Shown here: in pieces, positions 27,936 through 36,576 of the stretch
Numbering within the stretch: the stretch's first letter is position 1
How the letters are laid out: each line of letters opens with the position of its first letter
Assembly (NCBI RefSeq): GCF_003286125.1
Contig: NZ_QMED01000006.1
Span: 150,095 to 214,094, forward strand
From: Algibacillus agarilyticus
GTDB taxonomy: Bacteria > Pseudomonadota > Gammaproteobacteria > Enterobacterales > Alteromonadaceae
Reading direction: 5' to 3'
DNA: 64,000 nucleotides
Notes under the pieces: model-generated
The model's input: the letters and a program-made list of their open reading frames with translations, nothing else
Told to the model about the DNA's origin: nothing
Database searches by the model: none
Translations under genes and position numbers: made by a program

Positions 27936-28206
27936 GTGATATACCCTTCATTTTTTTAAGATTCGAATGCTGAACAGTTCGTCGTGACTGTTTTTTAGCT
28001 GCGGTCAGTATCTGTTATTTTGATAAAGGTTCATATTCGCGAATGTGCGCACAAGACATACGCGTTTATACGTATATTTAAAAAACTAAAAATGTGTTTA
28101 GAATATTTTTTAGACGTAGGTATGATACAAGTTGCTGACTCTAGCTCAATTATTTTAGCCACTTATGATTTACCGATAAACAGTCAACAAGGCCTCTATT
28201 ACTCAC
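27936..28206. promoter_or_regulatory. Divergent control region, porin-urt versus sensor kinase
   Basis: 271 bp that must hold both promoters. AACAGT-N8-ACTGTT (27974-27979/27988-27993) is an inverted repeat of a size that could bind a dimeric LuxR-type regulator such as the one at 31568. No sigma-54 box or NtrC-like GCAC/GTGC pair was seen. A TTG-started ORF at 28020-28217 overlaps the kinase gene and looks spurious. Confidence 0.35.
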
Positions 28207-31200
28207 ATGCCATCTAATCAAAAAATTCTTCCTACGCGCAGAACCTATAACAAGTTTGTTGCTAACGAACTCATGGAAGACTTTGCTTTACGTTTTACTT
28301 CAAAGCGAGCTAGACAATGGTCATTAGGCTGGATAGCCAATACGGCACTCGGCATTGTGTCATTTTTAGTGCTCGAAGCGATTGGGGGGGCCATTACCTT
28401 AAATTATGGTTTTACTAATTCGGCTTGGGCTATTTTAGCTATCGTATTTGTGATCTTTTTTAATGGCTTACCCATTAGTTATTACGCGGCTAAATATGGC
28501 GTTGATATTGATTTACTCAGTCGCGGAGCCGGTTTTGGCTACATAGGCTCTACTATCGCTAGTTTGATTTATGCCTCATTCACTTTTATCTTTTTTGCAC
28601 TCGAAGCGGCCATTATGTCAATGGCACTTAAAATGTCATTGGGCATTCCGCTAGCGGTTGGTTACGTTATTAGCGCGCTCATTGTTTTACCTTTGGTTAC
28701 GCATGGTATCTCGTACATCAGCCGTTTTCAGGTTTGGACACAACCCATTTGGTTAATTTTACAAGTCGCCCCACTTATTTATGTTTTTAGCCACCCCGAA
28801 ACCGATATAAAAGGCTGGTTAAATTTTACGGGAGTGAGTGGTGAAAATAGCCAAGGGTTTGATTTATTATTATTCGGCACGGCTTCGGCTGTACTTTTAT
28901 CACTCGTTGCCCAAATTGGTGAGCAAGTTGACTTTTTACGCTTTTTACCTGAAAAACCACAACAAAAACAATGGCATTGGTGGTTAGCGCTAACCGCGGC
29001 AGGCCCAGGTTGGATCATTTTTGGTGCGGCAAAATTATTTTTAGGTTCTTTTTTAGCCTATTTAGCCTTACAACATGGCTTAGCACCCGACGTCGCAGAT
29101 GATCCTGCGCATATGTATCAAATTGCCTTTGGTTATTTAACCAGTAATCAAAGTTTAGCCCTTATATTAACCTGTAGTTTTGTGGTTATTTCTCAACTAA
29201 AAATTAATGTCGCCAACGCATACGCCGGTTCTTTAGCCTGGTCTAATTTTTTCTCGCGCGTGACCCACAATCACCCCGGACGCGTCGTATGGATGGTTTT
29301 TAATGTCGGGATCGCATTATTGTTAATGGAACTCGGTATTTATCAAACCATAGAAAACATGCTGTCGGTTTATTCCGTTGTCGTATTGGCTTGGTTAAGC
29401 TCGGTTGTGGCTGATCTTATTATTAATAAACCGCTAGGTATTAGCCCTAAACATATTGAGTTTAAACGTTCGCATTTATACGATATTAATCCAGTGGGTG
29501 TGGGCTCTATGCTTATTGCTTCATTTTTTGGTTTTACTGGGCATTTTGGTTGGTATGGTGAAACGGTTGAAGCATTAGCGTCTTATATTGCGTTTGCATT
29601 ACCTTTTATTACCGTGCCCATTATTGGCTATATAACCCAAGGTCAGTTCTACTTAGTTAAAAAAGAGTCACCCACTCTCGCTAAAATCACGCACTGCTAT
29701 ATTTGCGAAAATGCGTTTGATCATGAAGACATGACCTATTGCCCTGCTTATGCTAAAGCTATTTGCTCACTTTGTTGCAGCTTGGATGTACGTTGTGGCG
29801 ACTTATGCCGCCCCGAAGCAACACTACTGGCACAATCACATCACTTTTTTAATCGTTTTTTAACCACGTCATTGCTCAAAAAATTAACCACACCTTTAAT
29901 GCAATTTATCACCGTAACATTAGGGCTTAGTTTAATTGGCGCAGCCATCTTATTTTTGATTTATCTGCAAATTCCGGTAGAAGATGCAAACCTAAAACAC
30001 GTTTTTGCCAGCACGCTCATCAAAATATTTTTCTTGTTAATGATTATTATCGGCATTATTAGTTGGTTATTTATTTTGGCGCGCAGCAGTAACCGCTCAG
30101 CATTAAAAGAACTCCGGTCGCAAGCTCGCACATTGGCACACGAAATTAATGCCCACGAGCAAACCTCTATGGCATTACAAGATGCCAAAAATGTAGCCGA
30201 ATCGGCCAATGATGCTAAAAGTCGTTATTTAGCGGGTTTGAGCCATGAGTTAAGAACCCCGCTTAATGTGATGCTCGGCTATGCTCAATTGCTCAGTCAA
30301 GATAGCTCGATCCCAGAAGACAAACGCAAAACGCTCAGTATTGTTAAACGCAACGGCGAACATTTAGCTGATTTGATAGAAAGCCTGCTCGAAATTTCAA
30401 AAATTGAAGCAGGTCGTATGCAATTACATCGTGACGAAGTGCGTATTAAAGTCATTATCGATCAATTGGTCGATATGTTTAAAATGCAAGCCAGTAAAAA
30501 AGGCTTAACCTTTATTTATGAATGCAGCCCTTTTTTGCCCGATTATGTCGCGACTGACAAACAGCGCTTTAGACAAATTTTGATGAACCTGCTCTCTAAT
30601 GCCATAAAATACACCGAGCAAGGTCAAATTAAATTAAGTATTATTTACCGCAATGAAGTTGCACAATTTATCGTTGAAGATTCAGGCGTCGGCATTTCGC
30701 AAGACCAGCAAGATTTAGTGTTTAAACCTTTCGAGCAAATACGAACAACCCATACCCAATCGATTGGGGGGACTGGCTTAGGTTTAACTATTTCACGCTC
30801 TTTGGCTGAGCTAATGGGTGGAGAGATCACGTTAAAAAGTACGATTGGTCGTGGCAGTACATTTACTTTAAAATTAATGTTAGCCAAAATAAAACAGACA
30901 TCAACAGAACCAGAACACGTAACTAGTAATGCAATTGGGTACGATAAAAATGCCCAGCATATATTAGTTATTGACGATGACGATGTACAACGCCAACTCA
31001 TGTTAGATATATTGCAGCCCAAAGGCTTTCGCATGCATTTAGCCGCAAACGCATTAAAGGGGTTTGAGTTTTTAGCGCAGCATCCGGTCGATTTAATTTT
31101 GCTCGATGTGCGTATGCCTGAAATGAACGGCTGGCAAATGCTAGAACAACTAAGGAACAATAAAATATCAACGCCGGTTATTATGGTTTCGGCTAACGCC

Positions 31201-31584
31201 CGAGAAGAAGCAACTAGTCAGCAATCTCAATTACAGCACAGCGGCTACATTGCTAAACCGATTAATATTGATAATTTATTAGAAAAAATAGGGGCGACGC
31301 TCAATTTAGATTGGCAATATCAAGATACTCTAAGCGATAACAAGGCAATGATAGAACAAAAGCAAACACAAGTGTTAGGGCCAAGCAAAAGCCAATATCA
31401 GTCTTTAATTGCCCTTGCCGAAATTGGTTATTTATCGGGTTTTAATCAGCAATTAGACGAGATAAAATCGAATTGCAAAGTGCCTCCTGTTGTCGCATCC
31501 CAATTAGATGATTATGTGCAAAGCTGTAATTTTCCTAAAATTTGTCAGTATTTAAGTGAGTTAATAGATGAACAGCACAATTAA
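28207..31584 (+). CDS. NCS1-permease/hybrid histidine kinase fusion sensor
   Basis: 1125 aa. Residues about 1-480 are a complete 12-helix permease of the NCS1 (cytosine/purine/allantoin) type, including RQWSLGWIANTALG and a SRGAGFGYIGS loop. A Cys-rich segment (Cys497, 500, 512, 520, 523, 524, 530, 534) follows and looks metal-binding. Two more membrane helices lie at about 565-625, then HisKA with phospho-acceptor His680 (SHELRTP), an HATPase with N-box NLLSNAIKY, DSGVGI (825-830) and GGTGLGL (854-860), and a receiver with Asp967 (LLDVRMPEMNGW). About 90 extra residues follow. The design parallels CbrA (SLC5 transporter-kinase) but with another transporter family. It is divergent from porin-urt and overlaps the response regulator gene, so it probably senses urea or a related nitrogen compound. 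Confidence 0.88.
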   Translation: MPSNQKILPTRRTYNKFVANELMEDFALRFTSKRARQWSLGWIANTALGIVSFLVLEAIGGAITLNYGFTNSAWAILAIVFVIFFNGLPISYYAAKYGVDIDLLSRGAGFGYIGSTIASLIYASFTFIFFALEAAIMSMALKMSLGIPLAVGYVISALIVLPLVTHGISYISRFQVWTQPIWLILQVAPLIYVFSHPETDIKGWLNFTGVSGENSQGFDLLLFGTASAVLLSLVAQIGEQVDFLRFLPEKPQQKQWHWWLALTAAGPGWIIFGAAKLFLGSFLAYLALQHGLAPDVADDPAHMYQIAFGYLTSNQSLALILTCSFVVISQLKINVANAYAGSLAWSNFFSRVTHNHPGRVVWMVFNVGIALLLMELGIYQTIENMLSVYSVVVLAWLSSVVADLIINKPLGISPKHIEFKRSHLYDINPVGVGSMLIASFFGFTGHFGWYGETVEALASYIAFALPFITVPIIGYITQGQFYLVKKESPTLAKITHCYICENAFDHEDMTYCPAYAKAICSLCCSLDVRCGDLCRPEATLLAQSHHFFNRFLTTSLLKKLTTPLMQFITVTLGLSLIGAAILFLIYLQIPVEDANLKHVFASTLIKIFFLLMIIIGIISWLFILARSSNRSALKELRSQARTLAHEINAHEQTSMALQDAKNVAESANDAKSRYLAGLSHELRTPLNVMLGYAQLLSQDSSIPEDKRKTLSIVKRNGEHLADLIESLLEISKIEAGRMQLHRDEVRIKVIIDQLVDMFKMQASKKGLTFIYECSPFLPDYVATDKQRFRQILMNLLSNAIKYTEQGQIKLSIIYRNEVAQFIVEDSGVGISQDQQDLVFKPFEQIRTTHTQSIGGTGLGLTISRSLAELMGGEITLKSTIGRGSTFTLKLMLAKIKQTSTEPEHVTSNAIGYDKNAQHILVIDDDDVQRQLMLDILQPKGFRMHLAANALKGFEFLAQHPVDLILLDVRMPEMNGWQMLEQLRNNKISTPVIMVSANAREEATSQQSQLQHSGYIAKPINIDNLLEKIGATLNLDWQYQDTLSDNKAMIEQKQTQVLGPSKSQYQSLIALAEIGYLSGFNQQLDEIKSNCKVPPVVASQLDDYVQSCNFPKICQYLSELIDEQHN

Positions 31585-32455
31585 CAATGTAGTACTCGTT
31601 GTCGATGATTCACCCGAATCACTCGGCATGTTAAATGTCGCCTTAAATACGGCTGGGTATACAGCTCTTGTCGCACTTAATGGTTTACAAGCACTTTCGA
31701 TAGCCGAAAAAGTAACACCGGATGTGATATTGCTCGATGCCATCATGCCCGAACTAGATGGCTTTGAAACCTGCAAACGTTTAAAGGTATTGTTACCTAA
31801 CACGCCCATTATTTTTATGACAGGTTTAACCGACGTAGAAGATGTTGTAAAAGGGTTTGCCGCTGGTGGTATCGATTACGTCACCAAACCTATTAGCCCA
31901 GATGAAGTGCTCGCCCGTATTAAAAGTCATATTCAAACGGCTAAATTAGCGCTAAGTGCGCAACAAGCTTTGGATCATGCCGGTAAAAACGTTTTTTGTG
32001 TTAGCTCGCAAGGTATGCTGGCGTGGGCGACACCACAAGTGCATCAAATAATTGATGATATTTCGCAACAAGACACGACGCCTTGGGCGACGTTAGCACA
32101 GGCAATTTCACAGTGGTTAATCATTGATCACTCGCAACCTTTGCGCCTTAACGTATTTTCACAACCGATAGAAATCGTTTACGATCGCCAACAAGACAAT
32201 TTGCACCAATTACATATACACGAAAGCAAAATAGACAAGAGCCCAGCAGATTTAAAAAAAGCCTTGCCGATCACCAAACGCGAATCTGAAGTTTTATATT
32301 GGGTATCGCACGGTAAAACGAATTGGGAGATTTCACAGATCTTAGAAATGAGCCCACGCACCGTTAATAAACATTTAGAGCAACTGTTTAAAAAGATTGG
32401 CGTGGATAATCGAACAGCCGCCGCCGCTATTTCGATTAGAATCTTAGAATCTTAA
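31568..32455 (+). CDS. LuxR-family response regulator, partner of the fusion kinase
   Basis: 295 aa. An N-terminal receiver domain (1-120) has the acidic pocket VVDDS (11-15), phospho-acceptor Asp57 (LLDAIMPELDG), Thr in FMTGL and Lys in VTKPI. A middle region of ~110 residues of unknown fold follows. A LuxR/GerE helix-turn-helix ends the protein (about 232-292, LPITKRESEVLYWVSHGKTNWEIS, MSPRTVNKHLEQLFKKIG). It overlaps the kinase gene by 17 bp, which indicates translational coupling. Its likely targets are its own promoter and the divergent porin-urt-ure operon. The unusual middle region may carry an additional input. Confidence 0.88.
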   Translation: MNSTINNVVLVVDDSPESLGMLNVALNTAGYTALVALNGLQALSIAEKVTPDVILLDAIMPELDGFETCKRLKVLLPNTPIIFMTGLTDVEDVVKGFAAGGIDYVTKPISPDEVLARIKSHIQTAKLALSAQQALDHAGKNVFCVSSQGMLAWATPQVHQIIDDISQQDTTPWATLAQAISQWLIIDHSQPLRLNVFSQPIEIVYDRQQDNLHQLHIHESKIDKSPADLKKALPITKRESEVLYWVSHGKTNWEISQILEMSPRTVNKHLEQLFKKIGVDNRTAAAAISIRILES

Positions 32456-32508
32456 CAAACGACACTAAGCAAAAATACGCGAATATAATAAACAAAGAGA
32501 GCTTAATG

Positions 32509-32536
32509 AAAACCGTTCAACAAACTGAACGGTTTT
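32509..32536. terminator. Bidirectional Rho-independent terminator
   Basis: AAAACCGTTCA (32509-32519) and TGAACGGTTTT (32526-32536), an 11-bp perfect stem with A and T flanks, lies between the response regulator and the convergent oxidoreductase genes. Confidence 0.88.
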
Positions 32537-32560
32537 ATCATCAATGCCTTAATGATTCAT

Positions 32561-34822
32561 TTATACATTCAAATAATCTTTTAACGGTAAATCACGATAT
32601 CGCTGACCCGTTGCAGCAAAAATAGCATTTGTGATACTCGGGGCAACAGGCGGTACGCCTGGTTCGCCTACACCGCCAGGGTAATGGTTACTTTTAATAA
32701 TATTCACGTTCATCGTTGGGCATTGATTCATTCTAAGCAATGGATAATCATGAAAGTTAGATTGCACCACCGCCCCCTTTTGAATATCAATACGCCCCGA
32801 TAAGGTAAGTGAAAGGCCAAATATCATCGCGCCTTCCATTTGAGATTGCACCCGATCAGGGTTAACAGCCACGCCACAATCAACAACACATTGCATATCG
32901 AGCACGTTTAAACGGCCGTTTTTAACTTCTACTTTCGTGGCTACGCCAACATAACTAACAAAACTGCGATGAATGGCTAAGCCCCACCCTTGCCCTGCAG
33001 GTAATTCAGCATTGAAATCAACTAACGTGGTTAGTTTATCTAACACACCTTTAAAACGTGCGGTGAGGATTGGATGTTTTTTAAATTTCTCGCTGTAGTT
33101 GCCGTACTTTTTAAAATTAAAATCGTTAAACGGATTAACTTGACGGTTTTTACCATAGGCTAAACGCAAAAAGTCAGGCGTTTTCATCTTTTGACTATGG
33201 GCTAACTCATCAATAAAGCTATGCAATGCAAAAGCATGTGGAATATTTAACACCGAGCGCATCCAACCAATACGTACCGGCGTTTCAGCCCCTGTTGCTT
33301 CACTTTGCAAGGTTTCAATATCAAACGGTAAATCGTTAAAGCCCATAGACAATTCAAAGTTTTGTGGCGCAAAGGCTTTAGCATTAAACGTAGAACCAAT
33401 GGTTGGAATAACCGTGCGCTGTAACCAAGCCACTATTTTTTGTTTGTCATCTAAACCGGCTTTCATATATTGTGCGGTTCCCGCATGAAAATAGCCCGAT
33501 TGAATATCATCTTCACGGGTCCATACCACTTTTACCGGTCGGCCTGATTGCTTAGATAAAAATGCCGCTTCTAATGCAAAATCGGCTTTCGCTTTTCGGC
33601 CAAATCCGCCGCCTAACAACGTTACATTTACTTTTACTTTATCTTCAGTTGTGCTTAATAATTTGGATACGTGCTTCATCACCGCTTGTGGGTTTTGTGT
33701 AGCAGCCCAAATTTCACATTGATCACCTTGCACCCATGCTGTAGACGCGGGGGGTTCCATCGGTGCATGCACCTCAAATGGCACACTATATTGTGCTTCA
33801 ATAACCTGTTTAGCTTTTTTAAAACCTTCGGTTACATCACCTTTGTGAGCGACACGCTTGGCTGGTTGAGTCACCCTTTTAGCCATGGCTTGCATTGCTT
33901 GATTAGAGGCATAACCGGCGTTTTCGCCTAAATCCCAATCAATATTAAGTGCTTCTCGCCCTTTTATTGCGGCCCAAGTATTCGTAGCGAGTACCGCCAC
34001 GCCACTCACGGGGTTAAATAATACGGGCTTGGTAGTAGCCGACATTTGAATAACATCAACCACGCCCGGTATTTTTCGGGCTGCGCTGTCATCAAATGAT
34101 TTGACTTGCCCATGCAAAACAGGGCAACGCGCAATCACGGCAACCACTAAATCAGGAAATTCAACATCAATACCATAAGTTGTGTTACCCACGCTTATAT
34201 CGTGCAAATCAACAATAGGTACCGGTTTATTAATAAAGTTAAAATCTTTCGGTTTTTTAAACGTTAAAGTTTTAACATCCGGAACGGCTTGCTTGGTCGC
34301 CAATTCTGCTAAGTCGCCATACGCCAGTTCAGCGCCGGTTTGCTTGTTGCGTACCCTACTGTTTTTTGCACTGACATCAGCTAAGCTCACTTGCCAATAA
34401 TCAGCCGCGGCTTGCTCTAACATGGTACGGGCTAACGCGCCTACTTGACGCATTTTGGTATAAAAACCCCGAATACTGCTTGATGCATCTGTGTTTTGAC
34501 TGCCATAAGCTTTATCACCCAAACCTTGGATCACATTAACGTTTTGCCAATTAGCTTCAAGCTCATCCGCAATTATTTGTGCAATACCGGTTTTACTGCC
34601 TTGCCCCATTTCAGAACGATGATTGATAATATCAACCGTGTTATCAGGCCGTATCGACACAAATAAGTTTAAAGTTTGAGGATCGTTATTTTTGCCAAAT
34701 TTAGCCACGTCACTTGAGCTAGGGCTTGAACTAAGGGTTGAGTTACACCCAAGTAATAAGCCACTGCTTGCGACTCCGGTAAGCGTTAAAAATTCACGAC
34801 GATTGAGTTTTAATAAGTTCAT
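32561..34822 (-). CDS. Molybdopterin-binding hydroxylase large subunit (IorB-like)
   Basis: 753 aa of the xanthine oxidase family, in the arrangement of isoquinoline 1-oxidoreductase (large subunit plus separate 2Fe-2S subunit, no FAD subunit). The N-terminus has a twin-arginine signal ([10 protein letters not shown]) and a lipobox-like GLLLGC (Cys26), so the complex is probably exported folded and may be membrane-anchored. [17 protein letters not shown] and [22 protein letters not shown] are the molybdenum cofactor and active-site segments, the latter with the Glu (GEPG) proposed as base. Substrate unknown: N-heterocycle or aldehyde. Its start overlaps the small-subunit stop (ATGA). Confidence 0.88.
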   Translation of the reverse strand: MNLLKLNRREFLTLTGVASSGLLLGCNSTLSSSPSSSDVAKFGKNNDPQTLNLFVSIRPDNTVDIINHRSEMGQGSKTGIAQIIADELEANWQNVNVIQGLGDKAYGSQNTDASSSIRGFYTKMRQVGALARTMLEQAAADYWQVSLADVSAKNSRVRNKQTGAELAYGDLAELATKQAVPDVKTLTFKKPKDFNFINKPVPIVDLHDISVGNTTYGIDVEFPDLVVAVIARCPVLHGQVKSFDDSAARKIPGVVDVIQMSATTKPVLFNPVSGVAVLATNTWAAIKGREALNIDWDLGENAGYASNQAMQAMAKRVTQPAKRVAHKGDVTEGFKKAKQVIEAQYSVPFEVHAPMEPPASTAWVQGDQCEIWAATQNPQAVMKHVSKLLSTTEDKVKVNVTLLGGGFGRKAKADFALEAAFLSKQSGRPVKVVWTREDDIQSGYFHAGTAQYMKAGLDDKQKIVAWLQRTVIPTIGSTFNAKAFAPQNFELSMGFNDLPFDIETLQSEATGAETPVRIGWMRSVLNIPHAFALHSFIDELAHSQKMKTPDFLRLAYGKNRQVNPFNDFNFKKYGNYSEKFKKHPILTARFKGVLDKLTTLVDFNAELPAGQGWGLAIHRSFVSYVGVATKVEVKNGRLNVLDMQCVVDCGVAVNPDRVQSQMEGAMIFGLSLTLSGRIDIQKGAVVQSNFHDYPLLRMNQCPTMNVNIIKSNHYPGGVGEPGVPPVAPSITNAIFAATGQRYRDLPLKDYLNV

Positions 34823-35331
34823 GATTGCACTCCTTCATCAGCTGACAATTGATTAACGCTTATTTTTTCATTGTTTTTGGCTAGGATAGAAGCAGCTTGC
34901 TTGATTGCTTTTTTAATACGAGGGTATGTACCACAACGGCATAAATTACCTGACATGGCATTGTCTATATCGCGATCAGATGGCGCAGCCTTGTTTTCAA
35001 GTAAGTTAATCGCGCTCATTATTTGCCCTGATTGGCAGTAGCCGCATTGCGGTACGTTATTTTCGCGCCAAGCAATTTGAATAGCATGTTCGCCTTGTTC
35101 ATCAACCCCTTCAATCGTGGTTATTTCAGCGCCTTTAGCCACCATTACAGGTGTAATGCAAGATCGTATTGGTTGGCCATTTAAATGCACCGTACACGCC
35201 CCACACTGCCCAACACCACAACCAAACTTAGTGCCTTTTTTATTCAATAAATCACGTAACACCCACAAGATAGGCATGTCGTCTGGCGCATCTACTTGAT
35301 AGGTTTGGTTATTAATTTTTAGATCAATCAT
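34819..35331 (-). CDS. 2Fe-2S subunit of the molybdenum hydroxylase (IorA-like)
   Basis: 170 aa. The N-terminal plant-ferredoxin-type cluster has Cys38, Cys43, Cys46 and Cys58 ([17 protein letters not shown]); the C-terminal helical cluster has Cys96, Cys99, Cys131 and Cys133 ([20 protein letters not shown]). It passes electrons from the molybdenum site to an external acceptor, probably a cytochrome, since no FAD subunit is encoded. It has no signal peptide and would be co-exported by the Tat signal of its partner. A short Lys/Ser-rich tail follows the usual end of the family. Confidence 0.9.
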   Translation of the reverse strand: MIDLKINNQTYQVDAPDDMPILWVLRDLLNKKGTKFGCGVGQCGACTVHLNGQPIRSCITPVMVAKGAEITTIEGVDEQGEHAIQIAWRENNVPQCGYCQSGQIMSAINLLENKAAPSDRDIDNAMSGNLCRCGTYPRIKKAIKQAASILAKNNEKISVNQLSADEGVQS

Positions 35332-35512
35332 GATATAAATCTCACGTTAGAGTAATAGGCTGTGGTGTAAAATGATTTGTCGCTGTGAATATAAAGCTAA
35401 CAAATAATAAACCTATGCTACCGCAATAAACATCACTTTTAAATAAAGATCATATGTTTTGTTAATATTTTGTTTAAGCCTATAAAATCGAGAAGTGTAA
35501 ATTTAGCTTAAT

Positions 35513-35531
35513 AAGGTCGTGGGACGACCTT
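35513..35531. repeat. Perfect GC-rich hairpin in the 35332-35669 gap
   Basis: AAGGTCGT-GGG-ACGACCTT, an 8-bp stem with a 3-base loop, is followed by GGGTATA, which resembles the family B end. No T run follows, so it is not a canonical terminator. The rest of this 338-bp gap (35332-35669) shows no gene; it must contain the promoter of the hydroxylase pair. Confidence 0.45.
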
Positions 35532-35669
35532 GGGTATACAACCTGAACAACACCGAAAGCCGGAAGCGGATGGGTGAAAAGAGGGTAAAACAATAAGGAA
35601 TACAAAAGCGCAGTGCGTTGTGAGTTGTGCGCCTTTGTTTCGTTATTTATGATGTGTTTTTAATATTGA

Positions 35670-36254
35670 TTATTCCCAAGCAAAGACCCCTTGTTTGGTC
35701 TCGCACTTTTCAAGTAATTCACTGGCGTTTTCTATGTAAATTTGTTGGGCATCTGAAACAGGATACGTTAAATATTCTGAGCACTGTGCGCTTTGGCCTG
35801 TTCCTAACACCACTTTAACACCGGCTTTTAATGTGCAAGTTGACATGACATCTAAAGGTGACCATTGATAGCAAATTTCGTAATCTTGACGATAATCAGC
35901 CACTAAACCCGTCGGTTTGCTATGTGCCCACCAACGGCCAAGTTGGCTATTAGGGTTAGTGCTGTTCCATGCTCTAAACAGGGTTATCGCTTGAGTTGTT
36001 TCATATACCTGACCTTGGCATAACTTACCCGCATTAGGCTCACCGATTGAATTATTCAGTAAAGTGGTATCTTGAGCTTTGACCATTGAATTTTTTAAAT
36101 GAGCGGGTAAACCCACACTGCCAATACAAGCTTGAGTGACCTGAGTTTCGGGCTCATTTTCAGTAATCAAGCCATGAGTCGAAATAGTTGATTCATTAGT
36201 TAACACACAAGCCGTTAACGTTGTACTGATCAAACCAAGCATTAATAAGCGCAT
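35670..36254 (-). CDS. Unknown lipoprotein
   Basis: 194 aa with a short signal peptide and lipobox LTAC (Cys16). The mature protein contains about eight Cys residues spread along its length (for example QACIGSVG, GKLCQG, YEICYQW, MSTCTLKAG, QCSEYLTYP, KCETKQG), suggesting a disulfide-stabilised periplasmic domain, and a Trp-rich GRWWAHSKPTG. I do not recognise the family. A good AAAGGAT ribosome site precedes the ATG. It stands alone between the hydroxylase pair and the divergent TonB receptor. Confidence 0.7.
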   Translation of the reverse strand: MRLLMLGLISTTLTACVLTNESTISTHGLITENEPETQVTQACIGSVGLPAHLKNSMVKAQDTTLLNNSIGEPNAGKLCQGQVYETTQAITLFRAWNSTNPNSQLGRWWAHSKPTGLVADYRQDYEICYQWSPLDVMSTCTLKAGVKVVLGTGQSAQCSEYLTYPVSDAQQIYIENASELLEKCETKQGVFAWE

Positions 36255-36482
36255 TGATAAATCCTTTATTTTATTTATTAGTAGGGGTATTTAATGAGAT
36301 TAATTGACCCATGCTTTAAGAGCTAAGGGTTAAGGGTTAAGCGATATAGCACAACACCGATTTATGGACTGATAGTTTAAGGCAGAGCGCGCATTTTGTT
36401 AATCATAATTTCATTTTATTTCAGTGGTTAATTTAGGTTAAACAAAATAATTTAACAGGCGACTACACAAGCGTAAAAATGA

Positions 36483-36497
36483 TGTTATATTATTACA
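36483..36497. promoter_or_regulatory. Zur-like box 1
   Basis: TGTTATATTATTACA differs by one base from the palindromic core TGTTATATTATAACA of gammaproteobacterial Zur sites. It lies 34 bp upstream of the -35 element of the TonB receptor gene. The preceding 36255-36480 shows no gene, only short GGTTAAG tandem units. Confidence 0.5.
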
Positions 36498-36516
36498 TTT
36501 AATTATGCTTGAAGGG

Positions 36517-36548
36517 TTGACATTGAACTGTTACATTATAACATAACA
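36517..36548 (+). promoter_or_regulatory. TonB receptor promoter with overlapping Zur-like box 2
   Basis: A consensus -35 TTGACA (36517-36522) is followed by a plausible -10 near 36539-36544. The -10 is covered by the 20-bp palindrome TGTTACATTATAACATAACA (36529-36548; 16 of 20 positions symmetric), which resembles a Zur operator. Zinc-bound Zur sitting here would block RNA polymerase. Confidence 0.6.
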
Positions 36549-36576
36549 CGCAATTGAAATTTTATTGTGTACTGTT

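Noticed and set aside
28020-28217. 65-codon ORF in the divergent region before the fusion kinase
   Set aside because: It starts with TTG without a ribosome site, has no recognisable composition and overlaps the kinase start; it lies in the expected promoter region.
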